Of a stretch of DNA of 64,000 nucleotides, positions 1 to 7,049 are shown piece by piece (position 1 is the first letter of the stretch; each line of letters opens with the position of its first letter). Source of the DNA: Streptomyces sp. NBC_01717 (GTDB lineage: Bacteria > Actinomycetota > Actinomycetes > Streptomycetales > Streptomycetaceae); the NCBI RefSeq assembly GCF_036248255.1, contig NZ_CP109178.1, positions 8,375,001 through 8,439,000 of the forward strand, in the 5' to 3' direction. The notes under the pieces were generated by a model. The model had not been told where the DNA came from. It saw nothing but the letters and a program-made list of their open reading frames with translations, and ran no database searches. The position numbers and the translations under genes were made by a program.

Positions 1-1
1 C

Positions 2-475
2 AGTGACGAGAGCCGCCGCACCTACCGGTTCGACCTGCGTCTGGCCGGTCGCTCCTCGGTACGGGTCCACACCGGCATCGGCCGCGACAACGGCTACGAC
101 GTCTATCAGGACCTCGGCCGGTACGTCTGGGACAACAGTGACACCGCGACCCTGCGTGACAGCCGCGGCTACGCGGTCGACTCCAAGACCTGGGGCCGCC
201 ACCACGTCGGCTACGGCCTCGGCTACGGCCTTGGCTACGGCCTCGGGCTCGGCCTCGGCCACGATCGCGACCGCGGACGTGACAACAGGCGCGACAACGG
301 GCGCGACCATGGACGTGACAACGGGCGCGACAACGGGCGTGACAACGGGCGCGACAACGGGCGCGACCATGGACGTGACAACGGGCGCGACCATGGACGT
401 GACAACGGGCGCGACCATGGACGTGACAACGGGCGTGACAACGGGCGCGACCACGATCGTGGCGGTCGTCGCTGA
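2..475 (+). CDS. Lamin-tail-domain (LTD) protein, C-terminal part (5' truncated by window)
   Basis: Frame 2 reads from the window edge to a TGA at 473-475 (157 residues seen). The first ~65 residues (YRFDLRLAGRSSVRVHTG, then YVWDNSDTATLRD) match the C-terminal half of the bacterial lamin-tail domain, a beta-sandwich found on secreted actinobacterial proteins. A Gly-Tyr-Gly-Leu stretch follows, then about 15 tetrapeptide units of the form Arg-Asp-Asn/His-Gly. The longer open frame one base out of register here is a shadow: it is Thr/Ala-rich low complexity, whereas this frame carries the domain. The domain is normally extracellular; the signal peptide would lie left of the window. The function of the charged tail is unknown. 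Confidence 0.8.
   Translation, partial: SDESRRTYRFDLRLAGRSSVRVHTGIGRDNGYDVYQDLGRYVWDNSDTATLRDSRGYAVDSKTWGRHHVGYGLGYGLGYGLGLGLGHDRDRGRDNRRDNGRDHGRDNGRDNGRDNGRDNGRDHGRDNGRDHGRDNGRDHGRDNGRDNGRDHDRGGRR
278..457 (+). repeat. 12-bp coding tandem repeat (Arg-Asp-Asn/His-Gly units)
   Basis: About 15 copies of a 12-bp unit of the type CGCGACAACGGG or CGTGACCATGGA. It encodes the hydrophilic tail of the LTD protein. The period is a multiple of three, so copy-number change keeps the frame. Confidence 0.9.
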
Positions 476-519
476 CCCTCTGACGGCCGTTCCCTGACCC
501 GGGAGCGGCCCCGCCTCTC

Positions 520-564
520 GAGTGCGGCGCACCGCGGCCGACCCGGCCGCGGTGCGCCGCACTC
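520..564. terminator. Strong hairpin terminator after the LTD gene
   Basis: A perfect 21-bp stem (arms 520-540 and 544-564) with a 3-nt loop starts 45 bp after the LTD stop. No U-tract follows, which is usual in Streptomyces. It probably stops transcription from both sides. Confidence 0.85.
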
Positions 565-900
565 GTCATGGGCGGACGACGGCCGCCTCGTCGGCGGACC
601 GGAGCGCGACACGCTGCGTTGAGCGTGTCGACCGCCCCGCGAGAGTCGGTCGTAGGCCCGCTCGTCGTCCAGCACCGCCTGGTGGCACAACGGGGACACC
701 ACGGTGCTGCGCGCCGTCGCGGTCAGGGCCATCACCAGCGTGCACAGGGCAGCGACGAGGCGCAGCGGGTGAGTCACCCCGACGGTCCGGTGCGGATCGC
801 CGCACGATGTGTGCGTCCCATGCCCTCATGCTGCGTCTGCGTACGGCCGGGTGCGAGCGGAGGCGCCCGTGGCACTCACCTCGCGGTGGGCCCGGCCTCG
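565..900. other. Intergenic stretch with no convincing gene
   Basis: It lies between the terminator and the phosphatase stop. On the minus strand a GTG at 777 opens a frame with a signal-peptide-like start (MTHPLRLVAALCTLVMAL), but the frame has no stop until well inside the LTD gene and lacks a good ribosome-binding site. I do not call it a gene. Confidence 0.5.
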
Positions 901-3003
901 TCACTCGGGGCCGGGGACCTCCTGCTCGGTCCAGAGCGCCTTGCCGTGCCGGCCGTACCGGGTGCCCCAGTGGGTGGCGAGCTGGGAGACGATGAACAGC
1001 CCGCGCCCGCCCTCGTCGACGGTCCGGGCATGGCGCAGATGTGGTGCCACCGGGCTGCTGTCGTGGACCTCGCAGGTCAGGAACCGGTCCAGGATGAGCC
1101 GCAACTGCAAGGGCGGGGTGCCGTACCGGACGGCGTTGGTCACCAGTTCGCTCACGATGAGTTCGGTCGCCTGGACTGTCTTGTCGTCGAGCTCCCAGCC
1201 GACGAGCCGGTCGCGCACGAGGGTACGCGCGATGGCGGGGGTCGTCCGGTCGTGGGCCAGTTCCCACGTGGCGACGTGGTCGGGCGGCACGGTGCCGGTA
1301 CGCGCGAGGAGGATGGCCGCACCGTCGGGGACGCTGTCGCCCGGCAGGGTGTAGACGACGCCGTCGCACAGTTCCTGCAGAGTGCGGTCGGGGCGCGCGA
1401 GCGCGCTCCGTATCCGGGTGGCGGACGCGTCGTCCGACAGCAGGGCGCCGGTGGCGAATGCCAGGATGCTGCCCTCACGGAGCTCGAGGGTGGCGGTGGC
1501 GAACGGAGCGCTGTCGGCGGTGAAGAGCGAGGGCCCCTCGGGTATGTCGACGGCGGGCGCGCTGCCGTCGGGTGCGATGACGATCGGCGCGGGATGCCCC
1601 GCACGGGCGACCGTACAGGTGCGGGTGAACGGGTCGTAGACCCCGTAGATGCAGGACGCCCTGAGCGACTCCCGGTGCAGCGAGTCGCCTGGCGGCAGTG
1701 CAGCGCGTTCGTCGGCGAGGCGGTCCGCCGCGTCGTTCAGCCGGGCCAGGACCTCGTCCGGCTCGAGATCGAGACCGGCCAGAGACAGGATGACCGTACG
1801 CAACTGCCCCATGATGATGGCCGTTTGGAGTCCGTGGCCCGCTACGTCGCCGACGACCAGAGCGGTGCGGGCGCCGGACAGCCTGATGGTGTCGAACCAG
1901 CATCCGCTGTTGCGTCCGGGCAGCAGGACATGCGCGGTGTCGACGGCGACCCCGGCGCCGCTGCCCGGCGGAAGCAGCCTGCGCTGGACCGTCGACGCGA
2001 TCACATGGTCGCGCTCGTACCGGCGCGCGTTGTCGATGCTCAGCGCGACGTGCACGGCCGCCGACTGCGCGAGCGTGATGTCGTTCTCGTCGTACGGATC
2101 CGATCCCGGGCATCGGTACAGGCTCACCAGCCCGAGGACCGCGCCGTGCAGCTTCAGCGGGACCACCATCAGCGAATGGGCCTCGAGTGCCCGGATCACC
2201 CGGGCGGTCTGCGGATCCGCGGCGAGCCACGGGGTGTCCGCGTCGAGTGCGACAATCCGGGGCTGCAGGTCCGACACCGCCAGGGCGAACGGGGTATGGG
2301 TGGGCAGCCGGCGCGTGTCACCGACGAGCCCGTTCTGACCGCCGACGCCCTCGATACCGCGTAGGGCGGCCCGGCTGACGCCGCGCAGGGCGGCCCGGCG
2401 CAGCGGGACGTCCGGCCTCAGCGGCCCCATCGGAGGATCTGCACCGCGCAGCACATCGTCCAGCACCTCGACCACGGCGAAGTCGGCGAACCCCGGCACG
2501 GCGGCCTCGACGAGCGCCTGGCAGGTGGTCGCCACATCGAGGGACCTGCCTACGCCCTTGAGCAACCTGGCCCGGTACATCGCACGGGTGCGGGCCTTTT
2601 CGCGTTCGGTGACATCGACGACGGCGGCGAGCAGTGCGAGGATCCGCCCCTGTTTGTCGTTCAGCCGGAAGACGGTGACCGTATAGCTGAGGTTCGGACC
2701 CGGCGTGCTCTTGATACGGCCGTGGACCAGCCGATCGTGCACCGGCTCACCCGTGTCCAGTACGCGTTGCAGCAGCTTCCCGGCGGCATCCGGCCGGTCG
2801 AGATGGTAGGCATCGGTGAAGTGGCGCCCGATCACCTGCTCGGTGAGGTCGGCATTGGCCAGAGAGCTGATCCTTACCACCCGCAGCTGCGGATCCAGTA
2901 CATGAAGGCCCACCACGGACTGGGTGAACAGTCTGTCGAGGAGCGCCGCGTCCAGACCGTCATCCTTCATGGACGCGGGGACCGGTGCACCTGCGTCCGA
3001 CAC
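901..3003 (-). CDS. PAS-GAF-SpoIIE phosphatase with HATPase_c domain
   Basis: A 700-residue multidomain regulator. An N-terminal PAS-like sensor (about 15-140, ending in the typical VVDVTEREKA linker) is followed by a GAF domain (about 160-320) and a PP2C/SpoIIE Ser/Thr phosphatase (about 345-560, with VVGDVAGHGLQTA and AGHPAPIV). It ends in a HATPase_c anti-sigma-like kinase domain (about 575-700, with ELVTNAVRYG and GRGLFIVSQLA). Such proteins are abundant in Streptomyces and act on anti-anti-sigma/anti-sigma partners; no partner is adjacent. I chose GTG at 3003 because GGGGGTGA precedes it by about seven bases. The frame stays open upstream to 3447, but that part is the PL11 relic. It has no membrane segment, so it is probably cytoplasmic. 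Ligand unknown. Confidence 0.88.
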   Translation of the reverse strand: MSDAGAPVPASMKDDGLDAALLDRLFTQSVVGLHVLDPQLRVVRISSLANADLTEQVIGRHFTDAYHLDRPDAAGKLLQRVLDTGEPVHDRLVHGRIKSTPGPNLSYTVTVFRLNDKQGRILALLAAVVDVTEREKARTRAMYRARLLKGVGRSLDVATTCQALVEAAVPGFADFAVVEVLDDVLRGADPPMGPLRPDVPLRRAALRGVSRAALRGIEGVGGQNGLVGDTRRLPTHTPFALAVSDLQPRIVALDADTPWLAADPQTARVIRALEAHSLMVVPLKLHGAVLGLVSLYRCPGSDPYDENDITLAQSAAVHVALSIDNARRYERDHVIASTVQRRLLPPGSGAGVAVDTAHVLLPGRNSGCWFDTIRLSGARTALVVGDVAGHGLQTAIIMGQLRTVILSLAGLDLEPDEVLARLNDAADRLADERAALPPGDSLHRESLRASCIYGVYDPFTRTCTVARAGHPAPIVIAPDGSAPAVDIPEGPSLFTADSAPFATATLELREGSILAFATGALLSDDASATRIRSALARPDRTLQELCDGVVYTLPGDSVPDGAAILLARTGTVPPDHVATWELAHDRTTPAIARTLVRDRLVGWELDDKTVQATELIVSELVTNAVRYGTPPLQLRLILDRFLTCEVHDSSPVAPHLRHARTVDEGGRGLFIVSQLATHWGTRYGRHGKALWTEQEVPGPE

Positions 3004-3297
3004 GGTGTCACCCCCATCAGGCTCCGCCCACCCCTGCGATTCGTCACGTATGCGACCAGCGTCCGGGCTCCCGGTTCGCCCCGCCACCGAGGAGCGGCAG
3101 ACGAGTGAAGACTGTCCGCAACCCCGAGCGGTGGACCGGTCCGAACCTCCCGTCACACGATCCGGTGCAGACACGGCAACCTTTTGGCGTCCGGCGGTGA
3201 CTGCAGCTACGTGATCCGCCCCCGGACACAAGGCGCGACACCGTGGCTCACCCACATCTCCGGTCCTCCCGCAGACGCCGGACCGTCCGGCTGCTGC

Positions 3298-3535
3298 GCC
3301 CTCGTCGTTGGCCTCGTAGGTGTGGGCGACTCCGTCGGGTGTGGTGGAGCCCGCAGGCGGGCTGAGGGACACGTCCTTGTATCCGGCGCGGAACTGGATG
3401 GCGTGCAGCGAGTCGCTCTGCTCGACGCCGTCGACGACGGCCCGCACCGTTTAGTCGGCGGAGTTCGGCGCTCCGCCGTGGAAGTAGTTGGTCGAGCCGG
3501 TGACCGGCGAAGCGTTGGCCTTGGTACCGGCCCGG
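3298..3535 (-). pseudogene. Remnant of PL11 rhamnogalacturonan lyase
   Basis: The minus-strand translation gives TKANASPVTGSTNYFHGG, then an in-frame TAA at 3451-3453, then TVRAVVDGVEQ and, further on, PAGSTTPDGVAHTYEANDEG. This is the N-terminal FnIII-like linker and first catalytic-domain motif of family 11 rhamnogalacturonan lyases (family pattern: TVRAVV.G.EQ ... KPAGGTTPDGV.YTY.AND). The TAA stands where the family has Tyr, so one base change would explain it. Homology stops abruptly at about 3298, so most of the catalytic domain is deleted. I infer loss of a pectin-degradation gene. Confidence 0.72.
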
Positions 3536-3589
3536 CACCCTCGCATACGCTGGCCGTCTCATCCGACGCACCGCGACGAGGATCAGCCC

Positions 3590-4117
3590 ATGCGCAGCAG
3601 CACTAGGATCCGCCTGATCGAGCCCACCGACGCCGCCCCGATCGCTGCGCATCGGGTGCGGGACGTCGAGGCTTTCCGGCCGTGGGAACCGGCCCAGCCG
3701 GCCGACTTCTTCACCCCGGAGGGCCAGGCGGAACGGATAGACAGCCTGCTGGCCGGATTCCGGGCCGGCGCGATCTGGCCGGGCGTGGTGCTCGCCGACG
3801 ACCAGGTGATCGGGCAGGTCACCGTCGGAGGCATCCTGCCGCAGCCGCACCTGCGCCGCGGCTCCGTCGGATACTGGATCGCCAGCGTCGCCCAGAATCA
3901 AGGGCATGCCGGGCACGCCGTCGGGCTTGTACTCCGGGTGATGGCGGACGAACTCGGGTTGCACCGCGCCGAGGCGTCCACCAATCTGGAGAATCTGCCG
4001 TCGCAGCGGGTGCTGCGCCGCAACGGGTTCAGCCCGTACGGCGTCGCGCACTCCTCGATCTTTCTCGACGGGAGCTGGCGGGACGGGCTGCTGTGGGAGC
4101 GGGTCCTCGGCGACTGA
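3590..4117 (+). CDS. GNAT N-acetyltransferase (RimJ/RimL type)
   Basis: 175 residues with the layout of RimJ/RimL-like acetyltransferases, which move acetyl from acetyl-CoA to an amine or protein N-terminus. Seen are LIEPTDAAPIAAHR at the start, the central strand GSVGYWIA, a poorly kept acetyl-CoA loop (QNQGHAGHA, where RGRGYA is usual) and the C-terminal ASTNLENLPSQRVLRRNGF. ATG at 3590 is preceded by a GAGG. The frame is open upstream to 3488, but that part overlaps the PL11 relic and looks non-coding. Substrate unknown. Confidence 0.85.
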   Translation: MRSSTRIRLIEPTDAAPIAAHRVRDVEAFRPWEPAQPADFFTPEGQAERIDSLLAGFRAGAIWPGVVLADDQVIGQVTVGGILPQPHLRRGSVGYWIASVAQNQGHAGHAVGLVLRVMADELGLHRAEASTNLENLPSQRVLRRNGFSPYGVAHSSIFLDGSWRDGLLWERVLGD

Positions 4118-4173
4118 CCTCGCCGTTTCGGTTGAGATGAGGCCGAAGCGGGCACCCGGGCGCACGTTTGCCG

Positions 4174-4489
4174 GCGGATCTTGCCGATGCCACCGGTCTG
4201 ACTGCCGCCTACTCCACTGCGCTCAGGCCGCTGCGACCGCGAGGCACCGGGCACTCCAGGTCGGACCGCCACCGCTCTCGCGGTGATGCTCGCCGACGGC
4301 GGTGAGGTGATAGCGGATCCGGCCGTGCTGCGGGACCAGGGCGAGGCATTCGGACCGGTCGCCTCCACGCCCACCGCCTGGCGGTTGCTCGCCGACGCCG
4401 ACGGGGCAGTACTCGCTTCGCTGCGAGCGGCCCGCGCCCCAGCCCGGGAAGTCGCCTGGATGCCCGTAGCGGACGGGCGCATCTCCTAG
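4174..4489 (+). pseudogene. IS1380-family transposase fragment, frameshifted
   Basis: The frame from 4174 reads ADLADATGLTAAYSTALRP. After a frameshift at about 4255-4265 the next frame reads TATALAVMLADGGEVIAD, then VLRDQGEAFGPVAST and AWRLLADADGAVLASLRAAR. This is the N-terminal third of the IS1380-type transposase common in Streptomyces. The DDE catalytic core is absent and I saw no terminal repeats, so it is a dead fragment. Confidence 0.7.
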
Positions 4490-4701
4490 ACATATCCCCA
4501 CTGGTATCGATGCGGCCAGCCACCGCGCCATTCGATCCAGTGCGCGTCCTCGAGGCAATGCTCGGCGTCGTAGAGACCGGCCCACCGGAGAAGTTCGATC
4601 AGGTCCCAGTCGTCGTAGACGACGCCGACGATCTCATCATTGATCGTGACCGCCCGACCACCGGTAAGACAGAGGCCGTGGACGACTATCGGGGCGCTCA
4701 T
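4486..4701 (-). CDS. Small conserved protein, copy 1 of a tandem pair
   Basis: A 71-residue acidic protein with no known domain: MSAPIVVHGL, TINDEIVGVVYDD, LIELLRWAGL and the ending HWIEWRGG. It aligns along nearly its whole length with the gene at 4877-5086. Family members recur in Streptomyces as small uncharacterised proteins. No signal peptide or membrane segment. Upstream in-frame ATGs exist (to 4731); I chose the start that matches the paralogue's alignment. Its stop overlaps the end of the IS1380 fragment by chance. Confidence 0.65.
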   Translation of the reverse strand: MSAPIVVHGLCLTGGRAVTINDEIVGVVYDDWDLIELLRWAGLYDAEHCLEDAHWIEWRGGWPHRYQWGYV

Positions 4702-4876
4702 GCATCCAGGGTGCATCAGGCTGCTGCTCACAGCATCCCCGCGGCTGCCGTCTGCGGAACAGCGGCTGACTGAGGCCCGGCCGTCATTTCGCCCCCTCGG
4801 CGCCGCCCCGCCCTCAACGTAGCCCCCAGGAATCGCGTGCCCCTGTCTGGATCTACGCGCCAGGCAGGAGGTTTCG

Positions 4877-5086
4877 TCATGCCGCTTCGTACCGGTGGGC
4901 TCGTCCGCCGCGCCATTCGATCCAGTGCGGGTCGTCGAGGACGTCCCAGGCGTCGTCGAGACCGGCTCGCCTCAAGAATTCGACGAGGTCGCGGTCGTCG
5001 TGGGCGAGCCCGACTATCTGCCCTTTGATGGTGACCCTCCGCCCGCCGGAAGGGGAGAGGCCGTGGACGACTATCGGGGAGCTCAT
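4877..5086 (-). CDS. Small conserved protein, copy 2 of a tandem pair
   Basis: A 69-residue paralogue of the gene at 4486-4701. Shared blocks are IVVHGL, GGR.VTI, LLR/FLRRAGL and DxHWIEWRGG followed by HRY. Even the DNA is partly conserved around the Trp-Ile-Glu-Trp codons, so the duplication is fairly recent. The ATG at 5086 has GGAGG only one base upstream, so the true start could lie a little further in. Function unknown. Confidence 0.65.
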   Translation of the reverse strand: MSSPIVVHGLSPSGGRRVTIKGQIVGLAHDDRDLVEFLRRAGLDDAWDVLDDPHWIEWRGGRAHRYEAA

Positions 5087-5327
5087 GCCTCCAGGGTGAT
5101 CCGGGGCGACGGCGGGCGCATCCGGCCGGCCCAGGTGCGCGGGTCCCGGTCCGGAGTACGGAAAGGATCGGTGCACGGGTGGTGGCCCAGAATTCTCCCG
5201 GCCGCGGCCCGGACTGCCGCCCGACCGACCGCAAGGCGGTCCTGGAGGTATGCCTGCCGTCGACGACCTGGAGCGGGGCCATCAGCTTGGTCGCTTCCTC
5301 CGACCTGCCGGGATGGAGCGGGCGAAC

Positions 5328-5777
5328 TCACGTGTTGCCGGAGTCGATTGCCGAGCTCAAAGCCTGCACGGCATCGTCGTATCGGTGGCGGACGAAGTGG
5401 AACGGGCCGAACGTTGTGTAGTCGCGCGTCGTGCGGTGGGGTTGTTCGAAGGAGTCCCAGGTCACGAGATCGGCTGTCACGGTGATGTGGGCCATGAGCG
5501 GCCAGCAACCCCATTCGCCGCATTCACAGCCGAGCAGGGGCGTCTTCTTCCCCATTGCGTCGGTGGATCGGCCGTGGAGGTGGTCTTCCATCGGGCCGAA
5601 CCGAAAGAACTGCGGGACAAGACCACCGTAGGCGTTGCCCGCGGGGTGCATCCCGGCGTCGATCTCGAACCTATCGATCAGCTGGGTGAGAGGCATACCG
5701 TCGATTCGTGGGACGACCTCGAGCACGCCACGATCGTCGCGACGCTGGTAGTCGAACCTGATCTCGTTCCTGGTCAC
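5328..5777 (-). CDS. Conserved hypothetical protein with Cys-rich motif
   Basis: 149 residues, starting at GTG 5777 with a GGAAG about nine bases upstream. The N-terminus is strand-rich (IRFDYQRRDD, VLEVVPRIDGMPL). A CECGEWGCWPL motif (Cys84, Cys86, Cys91) could bind a metal or be structural. The C-terminus reads FGPFHFVRHRYDDAV. Soluble, no signal peptide. I do not recognise a function. GC bias is somewhat weaker than in neighbouring core genes. Confidence 0.7.
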   Translation of the reverse strand: MTRNEIRFDYQRRDDRGVLEVVPRIDGMPLTQLIDRFEIDAGMHPAGNAYGGLVPQFFRFGPMEDHLHGRSTDAMGKKTPLLGCECGEWGCWPLMAHITVTADLVTWDSFEQPHRTTRDYTTFGPFHFVRHRYDDAVQALSSAIDSGNT

Positions 5778-5888
5778 CCCCTGATTCTTCCAGCTCGGCC
5801 TTTCACTCCTCCTGTGGCCGGCCAGAGCTGGGGCGGGCGACGAGCTCGAGGCTGTTGATCAGCTTCGAAGGTGCGTGGCGGGCGGACC

Positions 5889-6410
5889 TCAACTCTTGAC
5901 GGCCTCTGCGATCTGCCGGGCGGCCTGGGCGGGCGTGAGGTGCGTGGTGTCGACGACCTCTGCCTCGCCGTGCAGCCACGTGCGGGCCGCCTCGGCGTAA
6001 GGCTCGAGGTACTTGAGACGGAATGGGGAGGGGCCAAGAACAGTGTCCCCCTCGATGCGCCCGCGGAGGGTGTCCTGGTCAGCGTGGAGGACGAAGTGCC
6101 GTACTGGAATGGCATGTTGGGTGAGGCCCGTGCTGATCTCGCGCCAGTACTGCTCGACCAGGACAGTCATGGGCATCACCAGAGTGCCGCCGGTGTAGTC
6201 GAGTACGCGGCGGGCGGTCTCGACTACGAGCGGCCGCCACGGCGGCCAGTGCTGGAAGTTGTCCGTCCCGGGCAGCCCCGGCTTGATGTCCATGAGTGTC
6301 TCGCCGACCTTCTCGGCGTCGAACACCCGTGAATCCGGGATCAGCTGCTGCACGAGTGCACTGGTCGTCGTCTTGCCTGCGCCGTGGGTGCCGTTGAGCC
6401 ATACGATCAT
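5889..6410 (-). CDS. TmrB-like P-loop NTPase/kinase
   Basis: 173 residues beginning MIVWLNGTHGAGKTTT, a Walker A loop at residues 5-15. The order of motifs resembles Bacillus TmrB (tunicamycin resistance) and related small-molecule kinases: VFDAEKVGETL, FQHWPPWRPLV, GGTLVMPMTVL and VRHFVLHADQDTLRGRI. The arginines in DTLRGRI look like the lid arginines of such kinases. It could inactivate an antibiotic or phosphorylate a metabolite; the sequence does not decide. The next gene downstream on the same strand (stop 5889, next start 5777) is the Cys-motif hypothetical. Confidence 0.75.
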   Translation of the reverse strand: MIVWLNGTHGAGKTTTSALVQQLIPDSRVFDAEKVGETLMDIKPGLPGTDNFQHWPPWRPLVVETARRVLDYTGGTLVMPMTVLVEQYWREISTGLTQHAIPVRHFVLHADQDTLRGRIEGDTVLGPSPFRLKYLEPYAEAARTWLHGEAEVVDTTHLTPAQAARQIAEAVKS

Positions 6411-7049
6411 GAGACCCGACGTTACCGCTGTGCGGGCCGCAGGAACGGACGCAGCAGAAATCCGGCACGGCTTCGGCGTTTCTCAGGGTGGTGTCAACCA
6501 CCAAGATCAGGTGTCACCTGTCTCGAAACGTCGCATGACCTCTGGCACGGGCCGGTTGTCATACCGGCCCTCTACCGTGGACTCGTCACATTGGCGCCTA
6601 TGGCTGGGCGCAGCTACCGAACCGCCCCGCCCCCGGAACAGCGCCCGGGAGCGGGGCGGACGCGCGCCGGTCCCCGGCCGGCGTCTCGGGATGCGGGACC
6701 GCCTTCTTCGCGGCCGTACCTGCCCTGTTCGGTCGCCTCGGCTTCGGCGATCACGGCGGCCTGGAACGTTTCTGCCGCCTTACGTCACGGAGCCCGCACG
6801 CGAGCTTCTTCGTCGGCAGCAGGATGGCGACACCGCCACGGCCGACCGCTTCCGTGCCATGAGTGCTTTTCCGTACCCATAGGTGTATTTCCGTCAACTC
6901 CGCACGCGCGTCGCAGAAATGTTCATGCGTTCGGGTGCCGCTCGGTCATAATGCGTCGACCGGGGGGTGCGGAGACTTGTGCGTGACCCCGCGGAACTGG
7001 CGGTTCCTGAGGAACCACTTGATCTCCAGGGGGAGACTTGCACAGACAT
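6411..7049. other. Non-coding stretch upstream of the subtilase
   Basis: About 640 bp with no convincing gene on either strand. A 9-bp inverted repeat (6622-6630 with 6651-6659) could form a hairpin. One frame just left of the subtilase reads FLPPYVTEPARELLRRQQDG but has no start signal or recognisable family; it may be a gene relic. The last ~100 bp should hold the subtilase promoter. Confidence 0.4.

Noticed and set aside
278..457. CRISPR-like short tandem repeat
   Set aside because: The 12-bp units are contiguous with no spacers and keep a coding frame.
235..777. Minus-strand open frame starting like a signal peptide (MTHPLRLVAALC...)
   Set aside because: It runs without a stop through a strong terminator and half of the LTD gene, has no good ribosome-binding site, and becomes Arg/Ser/Pro low complexity, so it is more likely a shadow.
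3004..3447. N-terminal extension of the PP2C phosphatase
   Set aside because: The GTG at 3003 has a clear ribosome-binding site, and upstream residues match a PL11 lyase relic instead.
6622..6659. Inverted repeat as a terminator
   Set aside because: No gene ends nearby on either strand, so the hairpin has no obvious transcript to terminate.
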